DNA of 64,000 nt from Hypericum androsaemum. Taxonomy: Eukaryota; Streptophyta; Magnoliopsida; Malpighiales; Hypericaceae. Location: positions 5,860,121 to 5,924,120 of the forward strand of contig OZ023197.1 in the NCBI GenBank assembly GCA_963995505.1. The letters are read 5' to 3'. The translations under genes and the position numbers were made by a program. Of the stretch, positions 59,958 to 64,000 are shown piece after piece. A model generated the notes under the pieces. It was not told the DNA's origin. It did not search any database and saw nothing but the letters and a program-made list of their open reading frames with translations. Numbering within the stretch: position 1 is the first letter of the stretch; each line of letters starts with the position of its first letter.

Positions 59958-60835
59958 TTCCATGAGCAAAATTTTCTCTCACAAGTTTTTCATGAAGCAC
60001 TCGGATTCTCCTAGTCTATGTAACATTTTCCTACCCAACACTCTCTAATGAATCTAAAAGAGAGAGAGCAACCACTTAATCCAAAAGAGAGAAAGAACAA
60101 CTCAATTTTGAGAGTGAGAAAATACTTGAATACTCAAATGTTGGATAATTTATAAATAAAGAGAAAGTCCCTTTTAGTACCTTGCTATCTAAGAGACACA
60201 AATATTAAATGCGAAGACACCTATGATCGGTGGTGATGGTCCAACATATTAACTCTCTTTGACCTTCTAAAAGAAAACTCATTGGTCTTCCCTCCTAAAT
60301 GGATGTCAATTGGCATTCATTGCGAGACTATTCACCATCTCATGATGCAGCCTTGCGAGTCCTTTATTCGACTACTGCTAGATGTAGAGGCACCCACTTC
60401 TTCTTGCGAATGTGCCTCGCATGCTCTCTTGAAATGTGGCCCACACCAGAAGCATCTCCAACACTTGAAGCCATCGCAATCTCGTTCTGATACTAAATGC
60501 TACGAGAAAAACTTTCTCTCGCATATTTGTCATGCAGAACTCGGTCTTTCCTAGTATAAGTCAGTCTTTCTCCCACTAACACTCTCTAATTAATCCGAAA
60601 GAGAGAAAAAAACTACTCAAGTATGCTTTGGAAGTGAGGGGATATTTGAATACTCAAATGTTGGATGATTTACAAATAAAGAGATAGTTCTTTTATAAGC
60701 AATTGCCTAGCTATCTAAGAGACACAAATATTAAATGCTAAGACTTATATGATTGGTGGAGATGGTCCACCATATTAACTCTCTTTGACCATCTAGAAGA
60801 AAACTCCTTCCCTTCTAGATGGATTTCATTTGGCA
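59958..60835 (-). mobile_element. TRIM-like miniature LTR retrotransposon
   Basis: Two direct repeats, 59958-60315 and 60498-60835 (about 340-360 bp), flank an interior of only 182 bp. Shared blocks include ACTCGG, TTGAATACTCAAATGTTGGA, GACACAAATATTAAATGC and ATTAACTCTCTTTGACC. On the minus strand, LTR termini are TGCCAA/TGCCAAA and ...TAGCA; just after the 5' LTR lies TTAGTATCAGAACGAG, a primer-binding-like site. The interior has a short frame starting MASSV but no gag-pol. The outer limits are accurate to a few bases; no target duplication was identified. Confidence 0.75.
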
Positions 60836-62300
60836 TTCCTTTGCAAAATTTAGCCAAACTCAAAGTCAAACTAAGCCAAATAGCCTCAGAAGACTGGGAC
60901 TGGATTTGGTCCATGTCAGGCCCATCCAGGACAAAATCATAATCGTTAGATCATATCCAATAAAAATCTCACCGATCTAAAGGCCAAAATTAAGGCGGCA
61001 GCAATTTTGTACTTTTGTGTCCCTGGCTCTCCTTTTCTCTCTCCTGCCTCTCAAACCAGAAGGACCAGAACAGATCTAACCCTAAACACTCCTCTCTCTC
61101 TCCTCCCATTGAGGACACTAGAAGACAGGCGACTCCTTCCCGATGGTGGGATGGCAGCTGGGCTCGTCCTCGGATGACGAGCGGCGTGACGGCAGAAGGG
61201 AGTTATGGGTTTGCCTTCTTTCTCTCTCCCAAATCTCTCTTTCCCACATCTCACTCTCTCCTCGACGATGAGCTTCACGAACCTGAGATCGAGAAGACTT
61301 CGATGCCGGCTAGTAGGTCGGCGGTGGTGTTGGTTTTTTTTTCCCATGAAGATAAGTTTGGCGACATCAGGCAGTTGGACTGGTGGAGGGAAAGAGAAAT
61401 GCTAAAACTTGTCGTTTAAACTTCCAGATTACAAGTCTTCGATAAAAAGATAATAGAAAACAAGTAATAGACCTCATACATAAAAATACCTAATTGTCTG
61501 TACGTTTAAGAAAATAAAAAGAAGATTACATGATGAATTTTTTTTCTATGTTAAACTAGTTAAAGGTTCCACATTTGTAATAGATCTTGTTGGATATTTT
61601 CAAAGATTATTTTTACTTGCATTATATGGCCGCTACGATAGGAACTAATGGGATCGACCTGCTGAAACAGGTCGCGGGGGTCTAGGGGGCAGTGCCACCA
61701 GCGGGTGTCTCGGTACAAGTCTTTTGAATTCTGAGGAGCTGGCGACTGCTAGTAGGGAGTTCCAAAAACTTTCTGGATCAAGGGACTTGCGGCCGCCAGT
61801 CAACTGGCAACCGCTAGTCTGGAGATACATAAACTTTTTGGACAAGGTGACTTGCGACCGCCAGTTAACTGGCGACCACAAGTTGGCCCAAACATATTCA
61901 AAGTTCGTGTCCCTTGAATTTAAACTCAAAGGAAGTGACCCTCCTATTAGCCACCTTTTAATTTTGTTTCAGGAACTTCTTGGTTGATGAAAGGACATCA
62001 AAAGGTGGTGCCAACCTCTATAAATAATAGCATTATGGTCTCATTTTGAAAAAACACTACAATATCTCATTACAAGCCTTCCTACTCACTTAAAGCATCA
62101 TCAGATTTCTGTTTCAAGTATTTTCTTGGTCGGGTCAAGGTCGTACAAACTTTGAACTCGACGATGGTGTTAAGGACTTCATCGTATCATGATGGCATTA
62201 GTTTATAGGCCTGTTGTACTCGCGGATTCTATCCGGAGGGTCTAACTAATCGTCTGAAAGAATCGACAAGAACTTTGAAGCTAATGCAACACCATCCATT
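60836..62300. other. Repeat-like intergenic DNA, short GC-richer stretch
   Basis: A 134-codon frame at 61015-61419 shows no family resemblance and is probably chance. A stretch at 61720-61890 carries two imperfect copies of a CGACCGCCAGTTAACTGGCGACC-type palindromic motif (near 61787-61830 and 61852-61880). A TATA-like CTATAAATAATAG lies near 62018. LTR-like but not resolved. Confidence 0.35.
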
Positions 62301-64000
62301 CTTTCATCCTCGAGCCCATTTTTCCAATAGACCTCGTACATGAAAATTTTTCACCACATTTGCAATAGATTCTCCTTATCTTACAATATCTTTTCTCATC
62401 AAAAGAAAGATCTTCAATTATTTTAATTATAAAAAAATATAATGGAATAAAAATGAATAGATTGATACATAGAAAATTTGGAACATATTGAAAGAGGCAA
62501 AGAGTTTTGTGATTTTTTTGGAGGATCTTTCAGAAGAGGCTATATGTTTTCCGAGCCTAAAAGTGACAAAATGTTGAAATCACAAGATTCAAAAAGTTTT
62601 TTTTTCAATACAGGATCACATCTCAAAAAATTTCAAATCACAGGTCATAAAAGTGAACTTTCCCAAAAATTTATAATAAATTGTTTTCTTTAAAGGATAT
62701 ACAGTTTTTACTAAGAGAGATAAATTAACTCCGATAAAAGTATCCAACATAAAAAATAAATGTAGAAGCAATGTTTAAATAACTAGCTTTCCATAATTTC
62801 TCTCTATCCTTTAGCTAATTGGATCATGGGAACTAAGGGCTTGTTTGGTTAATGGGTACAAGATATGGGGAAATGGTAATAATATTATTTGGATATAGAC
62901 AATGTTAATCAAAGTAATTGTTATCATATTAAATGTCCTGTTTTTTAGAACTAATAAATGTCCTGTTAAACCATGGACCTCTTCCACCTCTCCAACAGTT
63001 GCATGAATCGGCTTCCCGTGACAATATAATAGGTTATAGCCATCATATTTGCAAAACAAGATCAAATAGTATTGTCAATCCAAATAACATAAAGTGATAA
63101 TGAATTTAAATTTTGTTAAGAAAATTTGAGTTTGAACTTGACAACCGAGTTTGAACTTTATGAATAGAGGAAATATTGTGAGAGAGACATTTTTAAATAA
63201 TCGAAAGTTCAACACTAAAATAATAGTTGTCAGTGATATTTACAGCAAACATAATAGGATGATAGAAAAACAATATTAAATAGTTTGGGATACATTTTTT
63301 GTACAAATCAGCTTCTACATAGCAGCAGTAAACTATTTCCCGTGTGGGTTCGTCAGAAATTTTTGTCAATAGAAAACTTGCGCAAGCAATAATAAACTGA
63401 GAAATCTTTTTCAATAAATTTTTAAATTCAAGTTTTGATGAGAAGTGTTGTTGCTTATAAAGTCTATTGTACGCGATTCTATAATAATTATTAAGGCAAA
63501 TTGTTCTCAAACTGCTGAAATTTGCATAAATTATTATTTTAGTCCCTGGTGTTTCGAAATCGAAACCATGATTCCCTAGTTTACTTTATTGTACTCTCAG
63601 ATCCCTACCAGGTGAGCTGCTCATGTCATAAGTCAACACAATTTTAAAATGACAATTATACCCTTATAATAAATATAAAAAAGTACTCCTCCTTCAACCT
63701 TCAAGCACTGTCCACCACCGTCAACCATATCCTGACCTCTGGCCAAAATCACGAAATCCAACCACACACACTCCAGCAAAGGACGAACACCTGCTCAAGA
63801 AATCAAATCGGAACCTACGCCTAGGAAGAAAATACGGTGAAACTTCAGTGGGAAATGTCTAGATGCGATTGGATGTCCAGAAACGACGGTGAATCGATAG
63901 TGAGGCACTAAAATCGACGGGGAGGTCTCGAATCAACGCCAAGGCTTGGAATGACGGCAAGACCCAGAATCCTCGTCGAGACCTGAAACCACCATCGTCG
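62300..64000. other. Intergenic DNA to the window end
   Basis: No gene recognised. A possible small inverted-repeat element lies at about 62835-63095: TTATTTGGATATAGACAATG near 62887 is mirrored by TATTGTCAATCCAAATAAC near 63073, and GGGCTTGTTTGGTT at 62839 is a word often seen at Tourist-like MITE ends. The last 300 bases are less AT-rich and might belong to a feature beyond the window. Confidence 0.35.

Noticed and set aside
61015..61419. A 134-codon frame at 61 kb
   Set aside because: No domain, repeats of Ser/Arg typical of chance reading in CT-rich DNA, and no splice or promoter context.

Overview
This is a 64-kb piece of flowering-plant nuclear chromosome. It is AT-rich, with long introns, GT-AG splice sites, simple-sequence tracts and many LTR retrotransposons and small DNA transposons. 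All gene models below were spliced by eye from reading frames, splice signals and remembered family sequences; no search was run. Nothing prokaryotic, no CRISPR array and no operon is present. The protein sequences suggest a non-grass angiosperm, probably a eudicot, but I cannot name the species.

Five host genes can be reconstructed. (1) + strand, 669-8380: an SPT5-like/KTF1 (RDM3-type) RNA-directed DNA methylation factor with a huge WG/GW Argonaute-hook tail; its first exon(s) probably lie left of the window. (2) - strand, 17168-11251: a PMR6-like pectate lyase with signal peptide and a Gly/Ser/Pro-rich, probably GPI-anchored C-terminus in a distant fourth exon. (3) + strand, 35578-45619: a 27-exon plastid limit dextrinase (pullulanase-type starch debranching enzyme), complete at 969 codons, with an exact 338-bp tandem duplication that re-copies part of one exon. 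(4) + strand, 51359-52429: an intronless ZAT5-like C2H2 zinc-finger repressor. (5) - strand, 57122-54860: a six-exon RABC2/Rab18-type small GTPase.

Between genes 2 and 3 (about 18-35 kb) lies a transposon-rich block. It contains a 2.5-kb non-autonomous LTR element (19221-21698), a degenerate retroelement gene region (about 23.0-24.3 kb), a 260-bp tandem array of about 14 copies (26715-30332), an apparent LTR-type element (about 30.96-33.49 kb, minus strand) whose interior carries fragments resembling a PPR protein, importin-alpha and the plastid isoprenoid enzyme HDS, and a Ty1-copia integrase fragment (about 34.4-34.8 kb). The right end (57.8-64 kb) holds an internally deleted Ty1-copia element, a TRIM-like mini LTR element and unclassified repeat DNA. 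Two copies of a small TIR element, each with its own perfect 9-bp target duplication, sit at 17.6 and 46.0 kb.

The genes do not form a pathway. They are independent neighbours: chromatin silencing, cell-wall pectin, starch breakdown, transcriptional repression and vesicle traffic. The most unusual items are the host-fragment-carrying element at 31-33.5 kb, the 260-bp array, the recent duplication inside the limit dextrinase gene and the GC-AG intron in the SPT5-like gene.
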